The notes: generated by a model from the sequence alone, not told the origin. A DNA stretch of 64,000 bases from Sulfurimonas sp. UBA2011 (GCA_002335055.1 DDCH01000010.1:1-64000); one strand, 5' to 3'. Counted from the first letter of the stretch, positions 27,683 through 37,407 are shown. Numbers and translations: made by a program.

Positions 27683-28827
27683 TGTTAGAGACTTTTTTAA
27701 ATAATAAACCTCTCTTTTATGATGAAATAGATTATACTCGTATGCCTAGAGTGTATGAAAAGATAAAAAACAGACTAAAAATCCCTAAGATTATTCATCT
27801 CATTGGAACAAATGGTAAGGGTACTACTGGTAGGTTCTTAGCAACTGCATTACATAATCTTTCTTTTAATGTAGGACACTATACCTCTCCTCATATTTTA
27901 GAGTTTAATGAACGCATTTGGCTCAATGCTTCTTGTGTGAGTACTGATATATTAAATAGTGCACATCAAGAACTTTTAGATATTCTCTGTAAAGAAGATG
28001 CTGATGCTCTAAGTTATTTTGAATATACAACATTTTTGGCGATGCTTATTTATAAGGACACAGACTATATTGTTTTAGAAGCAGGATTAGGTGGAGAACA
28101 TGATGCTACAGCAGTATTTCCTAAAGTACTTACTCTTGTTACACCCATAGACATAGACCATGAAGCCTTTTTAGGCTCAACTATAAAAGCCATTGCTACA
28201 ACTAAGTTAAAGGCAGTTCAAAAGAATGCAATCATAGCAGTGCAAAAGCATAAAGAAGTATATGATGTAGCTTTAGAATTAGAAGAAGAGTATGGAGTGT
28301 CAATAAAAGATCTAAATACTTATATCAAAGAAAATGATAGAAAAAAAACACATTTAATTGCTGAAAATAATAAACTTGTTCCTTACCTAGTCCAAAATCT
28401 ACAGTTAGCAATAAGTGCATTAAAGTTTTTAAATATAGAGTATAAGGTAGAAGATTTTAACAGTGCAAAACTTTATGGGCGTTTAACACAAATAAGTGAA
28501 AATATTTTACTTGATGTTGGACATAATACTCTAGCAGCAAAAGCTATTGTTAATAGTTTAAAAGAGTTTAAATATACTTTAGTCTATAATAGTTATAAAG
28601 ACAAAAACTATAAAGAAATTTTGACAATTTTGAAGCCGATTATCCATGATGTAGAAATTATAAGCATTGATGATAAGAGACGGGTATCAGTCGAGATATT
28701 ACAAAAAGTATTGGATGATATGAATATTAAACATTCTCACTTTAAAAATATTAATAAAAATAAAAAGTATTTAATATTTGGTTCTTTTAGTGTGGCAGAA
28801 GCTTTTTTAAAGGGGATAAGTGAATAA
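27682..28827 (+). CDS. folC: dihydrofolate synthase / folylpolyglutamate synthase
   Basis: Adds glutamate to dihydropteroate and folates. The 381-residue Mur-ligase-type enzyme shows the P-loop GTNGKGTTGR (about 43-52), TSPHILEFNERIW, VLEAGLGGEHDAT and a C-terminal LDVGHN. It is shorter than the 420-residue norm. The start is GTG overlapping the stop of the cyclase gene (TAGTG). Its last bases overlap the peptidase gene. Confidence 0.93.
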   Translation: MLETFLNNKPLFYDEIDYTRMPRVYEKIKNRLKIPKIIHLIGTNGKGTTGRFLATALHNLSFNVGHYTSPHILEFNERIWLNASCVSTDILNSAHQELLDILCKEDADALSYFEYTTFLAMLIYKDTDYIVLEAGLGGEHDATAVFPKVLTLVTPIDIDHEAFLGSTIKAIATTKLKAVQKNAIIAVQKHKEVYDVALELEEEYGVSIKDLNTYIKENDRKKTHLIAENNKLVPYLVQNLQLAISALKFLNIEYKVEDFNSAKLYGRLTQISENILLDVGHNTLAAKAIVNSLKEFKYTLVYNSYKDKNYKEILTILKPIIHDVEIISIDDKRRVSVEILQKVLDDMNIKHSHFKNINKNKKYLIFGSFSVAEAFLKGISE

Positions 28828-29773
28828 TCACTTTACAATTACTATTCACGATGATAATGGTGTAAAACAATTTAATGTACATCGTTTTGTAAAAAAAGTA
28901 CTTTTGTATGCCTCTATATTTACACTAAGTATGATTTTTATCGCTGTAGCAACTATTCTTTACCTTAACCATAGTGTTGAAGCGATAGAACTAAAACGCG
29001 ATGGTGTTTTAAAAGCCTATGAAGATATGAAAGAAACAAATATAGGTTTAGAAGAAAGTATGTTAGTTATAAATAACTCTTTAGATAAAAAGAAAAAAGA
29101 ACTAGTTGAACTCTCGGACTCTCTCTCGGAGATAGAGATACTTATCGGTCTTAAACCAATGGCTGAGTCTTCTATAGAAGAAAGAGTAAGTGCAACAAAG
29201 ATTGACTCACAACAGCGTGCAGTTTTGATGCAACTTATCCCAAATGGCTCTCCCATAGAGTACCATGGAATTACTAGTCGTTATGGCTATAGAATACACC
29301 CAACATTAAACAAGCGTGAATTTCATAGAGGTAGTGATATGAAGGCGGCTATGAATACAGCCGTTTATGCTCCTGCAGATGCTATCGTCGAATGGTCAGG
29401 GTACCATAAGAAGAGTGGTTTTGGACGTTTAGTAATACTAGAACATTCATATGGTTTTAAAACATACTACGGGCATTTAAACAAAACTGTGGTAAAATCA
29501 GGTGCATTTGTAAAAAAAGGCACACTAATCGCATACACAGGAAGTACAGGGGTGAGTAATGGCCCTCACTTACACTATGAGATTAGATTTATACACCGAA
29601 ATGTAAATCCATTCTGGTTTATAAAATGGACACAAAACAATTATGATGAGATATTTAAAAAGGAAAAAAAAATACCATGGCAATCTTTAATAATGGCGAC
29701 AGTCCATCTGAGAATACAAGCAACTCAAACACAACAATTATTACCGCAGGAGCAAAAATTAAAGGAGAAGTAA
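28820..29773 (+). CDS. M23 peptidase, probable cell-shape endopeptidase (Csd1-like)
   Basis: Predicted periplasmic zinc endopeptidase that trims peptidoglycan cross-links. One membrane helix (about 28-49), a coiled coil (about 58-100) and a C-terminal LytM domain are seen. Zinc ligands are the His and Asp of EFHRGSDMKA and the His pair around GPHLHYEIRF; GYRIHPTLN is also typical. GTG start overlaps folC by eight bases. The position between folC and the bactofilin gene matches csd1-ccmA of Helicobacter pylori. Its last 32 codons overlap the bactofilin gene in another frame. Confidence 0.85.
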   Translation: MNNHFTITIHDDNGVKQFNVHRFVKKVLLYASIFTLSMIFIAVATILYLNHSVEAIELKRDGVLKAYEDMKETNIGLEESMLVINNSLDKKKKELVELSDSLSEIEILIGLKPMAESSIEERVSATKIDSQQRAVLMQLIPNGSPIEYHGITSRYGYRIHPTLNKREFHRGSDMKAAMNTAVYAPADAIVEWSGYHKKSGFGRLVILEHSYGFKTYYGHLNKTVVKSGAFVKKGTLIAYTGSTGVSNGPHLHYEIRFIHRNVNPFWFIKWTQNNYDEIFKKEKKIPWQSLIMATVHLRIQATQTQQLLPQEQKLKEK

Positions 29774-30066
29774 ACCTCTCTTGTAATTTATATATCGATG
29801 GCGAACTGGAGGGTACAATTACATCCTCTAAAGAAGTAAATGTTGGAAAAAATGGACATGTAAAGGGTAGTATTGTCACTGAGCGTTTAGTAGTTCAGGG
29901 TTTTATTGAGGGGAGTATTAATGCAAAAACTGTTGAAATTAAAGCTGCAGGACATGTAAGTGGTGAGATTACTGCTTCTGAACTCATTATCGAGTCAAGG
30001 GGCATCTTTGAAGGTAACTCTATAGTAAAAGACACAAAACCAGCACTTGCAAAAACAAAAGTTTAA
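29677..30066 (+). CDS. ccmA: bactofilin (CcmA-like)
   Basis: Cytoskeletal beta-helix protein that polymerises and positions cell-wall enzymes. The 129 residues have a disordered N-terminus (1-20), a repetitive beta-helical core (about 24-115, with GEVNLSCNLYIDGELEGTI and similar rungs) and a short tail. It starts 97 bases inside the M23 peptidase gene, in another frame, so the pair is tightly linked. Its stop overlaps the mfd start. The Helicobacter name is used by family and position. Confidence 0.85.
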   Translation: MAIFNNGDSPSENTSNSNTTIITAGAKIKGEVNLSCNLYIDGELEGTITSSKEVNVGKNGHVKGSIVTERLVVQGFIEGSINAKTVEIKAAGHVSGEITASELIIESRGIFEGNSIVKDTKPALAKTKV

Positions 30067-33056
30067 TGTCACAAACAGCACTATTTAACTACTTTAAAAC
30101 ACAAAATAAAGAGCCTCTTGAAGTCCTAATCTGTGAAGATGCTAAAGAGGCAGAAATACTAGAGAGTGTAACACAGTATTTTAAGCAAGACACAATCATT
30201 TTTCCAGATTTTCGTGCTAGTTATGGAGATGATCTGCGTTCATACAAAGAGGAACTTCATGAGCTCTTTTTTGCACTTTCCTCGTATTATAAAGCAAAGA
30301 AAAAACCACTCATCATATCACCTTTAAAAACGCTTCTTTTCCCTTTACCTAAAGAGGAACTTTTTACTACAACTACTTTAGAATTTGGTAGTGAAATAAA
30401 CCTAAAAACTTTTAAAGAACAGATGCTCTTTTGGGGATATACATTTGTAGATATGGTCCAAGTTGAGGGAGAGATAAGTCACCGTGGTGATATCTTAGAT
30501 ATATATATTCCTGCAAGTAAAAATCCTTTTCGTATATCCTTTTTTGATACTGAGATAGAACAGATAAAAGAGTTCGAATTGGAATCGCAAAGAACCTTAG
30601 GTGATGAACTAGATGTTATAGAAATACGTAGTGCTTTTTACTCTCTAGATGAGGAAGCTTTCAATGCCTTAAGTACTAAGGTGGCAAACAGCGAGTTTGA
30701 TGCTATGAGTAAAGATGTCTCTTCTCTTGGATTTTGGCATTTAGATGATAAAGCTCAGAACTTCTTAGAGAACAAAAATGTACAACTCAGTAAAAACCTT
30801 GATAACCTTTTAAAAGATGCATATGGTATAAATAATCCAGTTTTAAGTCGTGAAAACTTTAACCTAGAAGTTCTCCCTCAAAACGATGATATCAAAGAAC
30901 TTGTAGTAGTAAATGCAGAACATCTCTTAAATGTTCACCGTGATAAAAAGATAACAGTCATAGCAGCAAACGCAGCGACTATCAAACAAGCTGGAATATA
31001 TGACACTTCAAATATCACACAAGTAACAGCAGGGTATATTTTAAATATTTTAACTCCTGATGAGATGGTTATAAGTCTTAACAAACCTGATAAAAAACGC
31101 AGACGTAGAAAAAGTGCAATTTTACTTGATGACTTAAAAAAAGGTGATTATATTGTTCATGAAGATTATGGTGTAGGAATCTTTGACTCAATTGAGCAGG
31201 CAGAAATCCTCGGTGGTATAAAAGATTTTATAGTTATCAAGTATGTGGGTGATGATAAGATTCTTCTACCTGTTGAAAACCTTGATTTTATAGACCGTTA
31301 TATCGCAAGTGGAGGTTCTACACCAGTCCTAGATCGTCTTGGTAAAGGAAACTTTGGAAAACTCAAAGCAAAGGTACGTAAACGCCTTCTTGAGATAGCA
31401 GGTCAGATTGTAAATACAGCTGCCGCGCGCGCATTGATAAAAGCACCAAAGATAAATCTTGCCAAGCAAGAACTTAAAGACTTTCAAGCACTTGCAGGAT
31501 TTGAATATACAGATGATCAAACAAACGCAGTCAAAGATATACTAGGACAGATGTCTACAGGAAATATCATGGATAGATTACTCAGTGGTGATGTAGGTTT
31601 TGGTAAGACAGAAATAGCTTTAAATACAATTTTTGCAGCCTTTAAATCTGGTTATCAGTCTGCGTTTATCGTTCCAACTACACTACTCTCAGCTCAACAT
31701 TGGCGCTCTTTAGATGAGCGTTTCTCTGAGCTAGGTATTCGTTATGCAAAACTAGATAGATTTGTTAGCACAAAAGATAAAAATGCCATCATTAAAGGTT
31801 TAGTATCTGGAGAGATAGATACAGTTGTTGGGACACATTCTCTTTTTGGTTTAGAGTTTAAAAAACTCGGAGTTGTTATCATCGATGAAGAGCATAAGTT
31901 TGGTGTAAAACAAAAAGAGCGTATAAAAGAGTTGTACCATAATGTACACCTACTATCAATGAGTGCAACTCCAATACCACGTTCACTGAACCAAGCGATG
32001 AGCTCTATAAAAACAATGTCACAACTCCTTACAGCTCCAAGTGAACGCCAAGGTGTGAGAACATTTGTAAAAGAGTATGAAGAGAAACTTGTCAAAGAAG
32101 TAATTCTACGAGAACTTCGCCGTGGTGGACAGGTTTTTTATGTGCATAATAGTATTGATCATATGCCTATAAAACTAGGTGAACTAAAAGCACTTCTTCC
32201 AAACCTAAGAATAGTTATGCTTCACTCTAAAATATCAGCAGTTCAGACTGAAAAAGAGTTACTAAAGTTTGAAGCAGGTGAGTATGACTTAATGATAGCA
32301 ACTTCTATCATCGAGTCAGGTATCCATATGCCTAAGGTAAATACTATCTTAGTAGATGGTGCAGATCGATTTGGTATAGCAGACTTGCATCAACTACGTG
32401 GTCGTGTTGGTCGTGGTAGTGTTGAGGGTTTTGCTTATTTTATAGTTAAAAACAAAGAGGTTTTAACAGATGAGGCTAAAAAACGCCTACTTGCCTTAGA
32501 GTCTAACTCATTTTTAGGTAGTGGAAGTGTTTTAGCACAGCATGACTTAGAAATCCGTGGTGGTGGTAACCTTATAGGTGATGCTCAAAGTGGACATATC
32601 AAAAATATCGGTTATTCACTCTATCTTAGAATGTTAGAAGATGCCATAAAAGAGCTAAGTAATACTCAAGAGGGCGAACGTGCTAAGGTAGATATAAAAC
32701 TTACTATTAGTGCTTATATCTCTGATGAGGTAGTTACTGAAGATAGACTGCGTTTGGATATATATAGACGTCTTTCTCAGTGTGAGAATGCTGTAGAGAT
32801 ATATGAGATAGAAGAAGAGATTATAGACCGTTTTGGTGAGTTAGATATGCCAACCAAACAGTTCTTTGAGCTAATGGTCATAAAACTTCTAGCGCTTGAT
32901 AAAAAGATAAAAAGTATCAGTAACTATGGGCAAAATGTTACAGTTACATATGCTAACAACTCTAAAGAGACTATCCAGTCTAAGAGTAGAGATGATGATG
33001 ATATTATAAAGTGTGCGCTGTTTTATCTACGTAATAATAAACCTAAAATTCTATAA
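30066..33056 (+). CDS. mfd: transcription-repair coupling factor
   Basis: Removes stalled RNA polymerase and brings in nucleotide excision repair. The 996-residue protein has the UvrB-like N-terminal region, the RNA-polymerase-binding domain starting at GDYIVHEDYGVGIF, then helicase motifs: Walker A GDVGFGKTEIA, VVIIDEEHKFGV, SATPIPR, and HQLRGRVGRG. Length is somewhat below the usual 1,100. The start overlaps the bactofilin stop by one base, completing a folC-csd-ccmA-mfd run. Confidence 0.97.
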   Translation: MSQTALFNYFKTQNKEPLEVLICEDAKEAEILESVTQYFKQDTIIFPDFRASYGDDLRSYKEELHELFFALSSYYKAKKKPLIISPLKTLLFPLPKEELFTTTTLEFGSEINLKTFKEQMLFWGYTFVDMVQVEGEISHRGDILDIYIPASKNPFRISFFDTEIEQIKEFELESQRTLGDELDVIEIRSAFYSLDEEAFNALSTKVANSEFDAMSKDVSSLGFWHLDDKAQNFLENKNVQLSKNLDNLLKDAYGINNPVLSRENFNLEVLPQNDDIKELVVVNAEHLLNVHRDKKITVIAANAATIKQAGIYDTSNITQVTAGYILNILTPDEMVISLNKPDKKRRRRKSAILLDDLKKGDYIVHEDYGVGIFDSIEQAEILGGIKDFIVIKYVGDDKILLPVENLDFIDRYIASGGSTPVLDRLGKGNFGKLKAKVRKRLLEIAGQIVNTAAARALIKAPKINLAKQELKDFQALAGFEYTDDQTNAVKDILGQMSTGNIMDRLLSGDVGFGKTEIALNTIFAAFKSGYQSAFIVPTTLLSAQHWRSLDERFSELGIRYAKLDRFVSTKDKNAIIKGLVSGEIDTVVGTHSLFGLEFKKLGVVIIDEEHKFGVKQKERIKELYHNVHLLSMSATPIPRSLNQAMSSIKTMSQLLTAPSERQGVRTFVKEYEEKLVKEVILRELRRGGQVFYVHNSIDHMPIKLGELKALLPNLRIVMLHSKISAVQTEKELLKFEAGEYDLMIATSIIESGIHMPKVNTILVDGADRFGIADLHQLRGRVGRGSVEGFAYFIVKNKEVLTDEAKKRLLALESNSFLGSGSVLAQHDLEIRGGGNLIGDAQSGHIKNIGYSLYLRMLEDAIKELSNTQEGERAKVDIKLTISAYISDEVVTEDRLRLDIYRRLSQCENAVEIYEIEEEIIDRFGELDMPTKQFFELMVIKLLALDKKIKSISNYGQNVTVTYANNSKETIQSKSRDDDDIIKCALFYLRNNKPKIL

Positions 33057-33262
33057 ATTTTGTAAACGATATACTTGAGTATGCAAACTTTAATGATATT
33101 ACTTATTCCTATCAAGTTTCTTCAATCTGAGTAATATACTTTTTCTGGTGGAAGAACAATGGTGCACAGGAAATAGGCAAGATCATTTTAGAAAAAGCAT
33201 ATCTCCTTAATTTAACACATGGAAAAAAGTAAACTTAGATATAATTCTAAAAAAGAAAAAAA

Positions 33263-34072
33263 ATGAAAATAGCATTTATCGGAGATATCGTCGGCCGTCC
33301 AGGTCGTGATATGCTTCAAAAATATTTACCAAAATTAAGAGAAGAAGAGGGGCTTGATTTTGTCATAGTCAATTATGAAAATGCCTCTCATGGGTTTGGT
33401 TTAGGTGCAAAAAACTGCAACGAACTTTTCTCCTACGGCATTGATGTAATGAGCGGAGGAAATCACTCTTGGGATAAAAAAGACATCATTCCACTTTTTG
33501 AGACACATGAGTTACTCCGTCCACATAACTACCCAGAAGAAGTAAGTGGAACAGGTTGTAAAACTTATGAGATTAAGGGTGAAAAAATAGCAGTTCTTAA
33601 CCTAATGGGACACTACGGTATGCCATATGCAGATAATGCTTTTCGTTGTGCTCTTAAAGAGGTAAATCGTTTAGAAGAAGAGGGTGTTCAAAATATCTTT
33701 ATAGACTTTCATGCAGAAGCTACAAGTGAAAAACGTGGCATGATGATGTTACTTCAAGGAAGAGTGAGTGGTATCATCGGTACACATACACATGTAAGTA
33801 CTGATGATTTTCAAATAGCTAAAGGTACTGCTTATCTAACAGATATCGGTCTTACGGGATGTAGAGATAATGTTATAGGAATGGATAAAAAAGTACCCTT
33901 AAAGAACTTTTTAACTGGAATGAAGGGCCATTTTGATATTCCTAAAAAGTGTAAAAGTATTTTACAAATTGCTATTATGGAATTAGAAGAGGGTAAATGT
34001 ACTTCGGCTTATAAAATAAAACAGTTTTGTGATGGAGGCGTGATTAAGAGTGAGGCTTGGTTAGAAGCTTAA
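33263..34072 (+). CDS. TIGR00282-type metallophosphoesterase (YmdB-like)
   Basis: Dinuclear-metal phosphoesterase of the YmdB family, whose members hydrolyse 2',3'-cyclic nucleotides. The 269 residues show the metal-binding FIGDIVGRPGR, NYENASHG, SGGNHSWDKK, FHAEATSEK, GTHTHVSTDD and LTDIGLTG segments, all in order. The ribosome site is weak (AAAAAAG). The preceding 206-base gap holds no recognisable gene. It converges on the next unknown gene with a four-base overlap. Confidence 0.88.
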   Translation: MKIAFIGDIVGRPGRDMLQKYLPKLREEEGLDFVIVNYENASHGFGLGAKNCNELFSYGIDVMSGGNHSWDKKDIIPLFETHELLRPHNYPEEVSGTGCKTYEIKGEKIAVLNLMGHYGMPYADNAFRCALKEVNRLEEEGVQNIFIDFHAEATSEKRGMMMLLQGRVSGIIGTHTHVSTDDFQIAKGTAYLTDIGLTGCRDNVIGMDKKVPLKNFLTGMKGHFDIPKKCKSILQIAIMELEEGKCTSAYKIKQFCDGGVIKSEAWLEA

Positions 34073-34533
34073 GCTGCTGTAACTTTAAAGTAGTTATCGT
34101 TTGCTATGTAAGTGTTTAGCATCTTGACTCTCATAAAGGACTCTTGGCACTCTTGAGCTTTACTAGGAAGATTTTTATCAAGTTTAGGTGTTTGGTTGAT
34201 CGTACCTTTTGGTTTTATATGAAAAGAGAACATTTTAGTGTTTTCTTCATATGATATTTTTGAACTACTCATAGCACTCAGTTTTGAGAACTTTAGTGTA
34301 GTTGCAGTTTGTTGAGTTGTCTGTTGGTCTAAAAGTTGTCGGTTGTTAAGTGACTTGTAGTTAGAGATATAGTTTAGAGGAATTTTAGAGTTAAATAAAA
34401 CATTTTTTTGTGTATTTTGTAAAAGTTTTGAAGCATAAGATTCTATTTTTTTTATGGGTGTTATAGCCCTATCAGCTTGAATCTTTTTTGTAACAGTAGT
34501 ATCGACATAAGTAACATACGATGAAACAAACAT
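34069..34533 (-). CDS. hypothetical protein
   Basis: Unknown protein of 154 residues. The open frame extends further upstream, but the start is placed at the ATG at 34533 because AAAGGA lies seven bases before it. No signal peptide or membrane helix is evident. The sequence is rich in Ser, Thr, Asn, Gln and Lys, with a QQTTQQTATT stretch in the middle and SKLLQN / SKISYEENTK segments. I recognise no domain. It diverges from the membrane protein gene at 34632 and is probably a lineage-specific gene. Confidence 0.6.
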   Translation of the reverse strand: MFVSSYVTYVDTTVTKKIQADRAITPIKKIESYASKLLQNTQKNVLFNSKIPLNYISNYKSLNNRQLLDQQTTQQTATTLKFSKLSAMSSSKISYEENTKMFSFHIKPKGTINQTPKLDKNLPSKAQECQESFMRVKMLNTYIANDNYFKVTAA

Positions 34534-34631
34534 GCTATTATCCTTTATATTTACTAAAATTATAAAGCAATTATTCTTAAAATGTTCTTCTGATTTTGAT
34601 ACAATGATAAGATATAACAAAGGAAAAATAG

Positions 34632-35048
34632 ATGAAAAAATTAAAAAACGATATCTTTTTTAAAACAATTTTGATATTTATAGGAGTTTTTTTGCTTCTA
34701 TTCCTTATCTCTTACGGACTTTCCAAACATTTCATTCTTTCTCTCACCTTAAGTGAACCGCATTTAATTGAAGAAATACTAGAAGCTTTTAACCTTGTAT
34801 GGTTAAAAATTTCACTTGTATTTTTTGTGTTGATGATTCTCACTTATTTCATTTTAAAACATTTACGAAATAGAGTCTATGAAGACTTAGATGCAGTGTC
34901 TGAGTATATTTATGAAATATCAGAAAATAAAAACTATGAAAAAACTTTGAAGATAAAATACTATTTAGAGTTTCTACAAATTGCCATTGGTTTAAAAAAT
35001 ATGGCAAAACGCCTGGTACAAAAAGATAAAAAGAGCTCTAAAAAATAG
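34632..35048 (+). CDS. two-helix membrane protein with HAMP-like tail
   Basis: Unknown inner-membrane protein of 138 residues: helix at about 10-28, a 25-residue outer loop, a second helix at about 54-72, then a charged helical tail (ILKHLRNRVYEDLDAVSEYI and onward). The build resembles the sensor and HAMP part of a histidine kinase or chemoreceptor without an output domain. An AAAGGAAAA ribosome site precedes the ATG. No function can be assigned. Confidence 0.65.
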   Translation: MKKLKNDIFFKTILIFIGVFLLLFLISYGLSKHFILSLTLSEPHLIEEILEAFNLVWLKISLVFFVLMILTYFILKHLRNRVYEDLDAVSEYIYEISENKNYEKTLKIKYYLEFLQIAIGLKNMAKRLVQKDKKSSKK

Positions 35049-35121
35049 CAAAATGCAATACTTTTTACAAAACTAATTTTTATTGGTTATATTTTTAAAA
35101 ATATAATAAAAAGAGTGATTG

Positions 35122-35334
35122 ATGAGAGATTTTAGAGCTATTATAGTTAGGTTAAAAATATATTTATCAAATGATATAAAAAGAAAAGTCTTGGACAAAG
35201 ATGTCTCAAGTATACTCAAAATAAATCAAGCAAGATTTGCAACTATGAAAAAACGCAATGTTACTCCCTACGAAGATATACTGCTCTTTTGCGAGAGTGA
35301 GAATCTATCTTGTAATGAGATATTTTTTGACTAG
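35122..35334 (+). CDS. small phage-CI-type HTH protein
   Basis: A 70-residue probable DNA-binding protein. The middle INQARFATMKKRNVTPYEDI and following LLFCESENLSCNEIFF match the short helix-turn-helix domain of phage CI-like repressors that is common in Campylobacterota. An in-frame TTG just before the ATG is an alternative start. No effector domain follows, so it is a bare HTH protein. It ends four bases inside the converging dnaX gene. The assignment is by pattern recall. Confidence 0.6.
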   Translation: MRDFRAIIVRLKIYLSNDIKRKVLDKDVSSILKINQARFATMKKRNVTPYEDILLFCESENLSCNEIFFD

Positions 35335-37073
35335 ATTTTGGACTGAACGGTAACTTTTTTTGCTTCAAACATCTCAATAGCACGTGCGACCATAGGTTCT
35401 TGTGTTATGTCAACTCCATTAGTTTCATCTAATGGAGCAGGATCATCGCAGTTAGCTACACAGCTAGTATTTCCACCTACTTCAACATCTTCTATCATTG
35501 ATGTGCTTTGTGGGCCATTTACAGCAGCTATAGCCTGATGCTCTGGTGTTTGTACTGCTTCTTGTTCTTCTATCGGTCTGCTGCAGGCTATACCCTTGAT
35601 CTGCGTCTCAAAACTAAAAATTTCACGAACGAGTTGTTTGATAACTCCATATCCATGTTTGAGTGCTTTTTTGCACTCTTCATCCGCACAACTTTCCCAT
35701 GTTAGGATATTATTCTCATAGGAAACAAAACTAATATTTTTTGTAAAACATTCACCAAGTTGCGCATTCCTATCACTAATTTTTGCAACAAGCGTATTAA
35801 AAGTTTCTTGATGTGGATTTACTGCCACAATTTTTTCTTGTACTGGCATTTGTGCAGCTACTTCAACAACTACTTGTGTAGGCACTTCAATGGGAGTTTC
35901 TACAGAAACTTGAACTACTTCCTCTGCAAGAACGGGTGCTACTTCAGGGGTAGCTGATTGTATCTTGATGATTGGAGTTTGAGGTGTTATTATCTGTGGA
36001 CGTTCTACATCTTTTTGAAATGACTCTATCATTTGGTCAATTTCACGAATACGAAGTGCTTCAACCATCTTAAAGAAGATAAGTGAAAGTACAAAACTAC
36101 CATCTGCATTTACACTAAAGAGGTACTTAGAATCACTTAATATTCTAAAAAATCTATCGAGTACTAGAGTTGAGAAAAGTGAGTCATGATTGTACATTTT
36201 CTCTTTTAAGTATGCTATGAGTTCATCAACAACCATTTCAGATTCATAATCTTCAAGGATTTTTGTTTTCTCAACTAAAGCGCCGTAGTCTTTAGCAAAT
36301 ACAGAGTCAAATAACTCATCTATAAACTTAGGGTCAACTAGTCCTAACATATCTGTAACCGTTCTAACATCAACATGGTTCTTTGAGTAGATGATAGCTT
36401 GGTCGAGAAGAGTAAGTGTATCTCTAAGACTACCACTCCCACTTCGTGCTAGAATCTCTAAGGCGTCAGTTTCATACTCTATGCCTTCTAGGTGCAGGAT
36501 ATGTGCTAAATGGTCTACTATTTTGTTGGTAGCGATACTTTTAAATCTAAAGTGTTGTGTACGACTTAAAATTGTAGCTGGAAGTTTTAGAGGGTCGGTA
36601 GTGGCTAGAATAAATTTTACATACTCGGGAGGTTCTTCAAGTGTTTTTAAAAGGGCATTAAACGCCTCTTTTGTAAGCATATGTACTTCATCGATGATAA
36701 ATATTTTGTATCTAGCGATAGCTGGTTTGTACTTTGTCTGCTCGACTAGGTCACGGATGTCATCTATCTTACGGCTAGAAGCACCATCCATCTCGATGAT
36801 GTCCATATGTCGACCTTCTTTGGCCATAACACAGTTAGAACATTTACCACAAGGATGATGACTCATCCCCTCTTCACAAATAAGAGCTTTAGCAAAGATA
36901 CGAGCAGTAGAAGTTTTACCAGATCCACGTAGTCCTGAAAAAAGGTAAGCATGAGAGAGTCTATTTGAGTCAAGTGCAAGTGAAAGAGTCTGAGTAATAG
37001 TCTCTTGACCAATTAACTCATCAAAATTTGAGGGACGATATTTTCTTGCTAATACTTCAGATGCTGCTTTCAA
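35331..37073 (-). CDS. dnaX: DNA polymerase III subunit gamma/tau
   Basis: Clamp-loader ATPase. The 580 residues hold the AAA+ module with Walker A GLRGSGKT (47-54), a zinc module of four Cys (66, 75, 78, 81), IIDEVHML, the arginine-finger region LATTDPLKLPATILSR, then a Val/Pro/Gln-rich linker (about 355-425) and a C-terminal domain (about 430-515). No slippery sequence for a shorter gamma form stood out. It converges with the HTH gene. Confidence 0.95.
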   Translation of the reverse strand: MKAASEVLARKYRPSNFDELIGQETITQTLSLALDSNRLSHAYLFSGLRGSGKTSTARIFAKALICEEGMSHHPCGKCSNCVMAKEGRHMDIIEMDGASSRKIDDIRDLVEQTKYKPAIARYKIFIIDEVHMLTKEAFNALLKTLEEPPEYVKFILATTDPLKLPATILSRTQHFRFKSIATNKIVDHLAHILHLEGIEYETDALEILARSGSGSLRDTLTLLDQAIIYSKNHVDVRTVTDMLGLVDPKFIDELFDSVFAKDYGALVEKTKILEDYESEMVVDELIAYLKEKMYNHDSLFSTLVLDRFFRILSDSKYLFSVNADGSFVLSLIFFKMVEALRIREIDQMIESFQKDVERPQIITPQTPIIKIQSATPEVAPVLAEEVVQVSVETPIEVPTQVVVEVAAQMPVQEKIVAVNPHQETFNTLVAKISDRNAQLGECFTKNISFVSYENNILTWESCADEECKKALKHGYGVIKQLVREIFSFETQIKGIACSRPIEEQEAVQTPEHQAIAAVNGPQSTSMIEDVEVGGNTSCVANCDDPAPLDETNGVDITQEPMVARAIEMFEAKKVTVQSKI

Positions 37074-37182
37074 AAATGACTCCGTATTTAATTGAAATCA
37101 TTTTAGCATTTAATGCGTTAAAAGATTATTTAATTAAGAGACTCTTTTTTATAGTTTAGTATTGCCTTTGTATGGATAACGG

Positions 37183-37389
37183 TTATAGAACCCAAAACTC
37201 CCCAATAAAAATAAATATAGCAGATAAATTAACAATAAATTTATAAGAGAATCCAAGTACAAAAATCTCATTTAAAAACTCAGGTGTTCTCATAAATTTC
37301 ATTAAATCTTATGCTAAAACCATATAAGATACTAGTAGGTATACAACTAGAGTACTAGCCATTGTAGCCCAAATTATAAGGAGAGTTAG
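37183..37389 (-). pseudogene. possible membrane-protein remnant between murD and dnaX
   Basis: This 334-base gap (37074-37407) has no intact gene. One minus-strand frame reads 26 residues of hydrophobic sequence (LTLLIIWATMASTLVVYLLV...), a TAA at 37311-37309, then 41 more residues (DLMKFMRTPEFLNEIF... ending FIGEFWVL) to a TAA at 37185-37183. Together these read like a two-helix small membrane protein interrupted by one nonsense codon. The family is not identified, and a chance open frame in AT-rich DNA cannot be excluded. Confidence 0.35.
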
Positions 37390-37407
37390 TTGTTATTTTT
37401 TTAATGA

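Noticed and set aside
33057..33262. Possible gene fragment in the gap after mfd
   Set aside because: Short frames with several stops and no recognisable motif; I could not support a remnant.
36391..36858. 155-codon plus-strand frame opposite dnaX
   Set aside because: It mirrors the conserved ATPase region of dnaX, and the Ser/Arg-rich product matches no family I know.
35331..37073. Programmed frameshift giving a short gamma form of DnaX
   Set aside because: I saw no A-run slippery heptamer with a following hairpin in the expected part of the gene.
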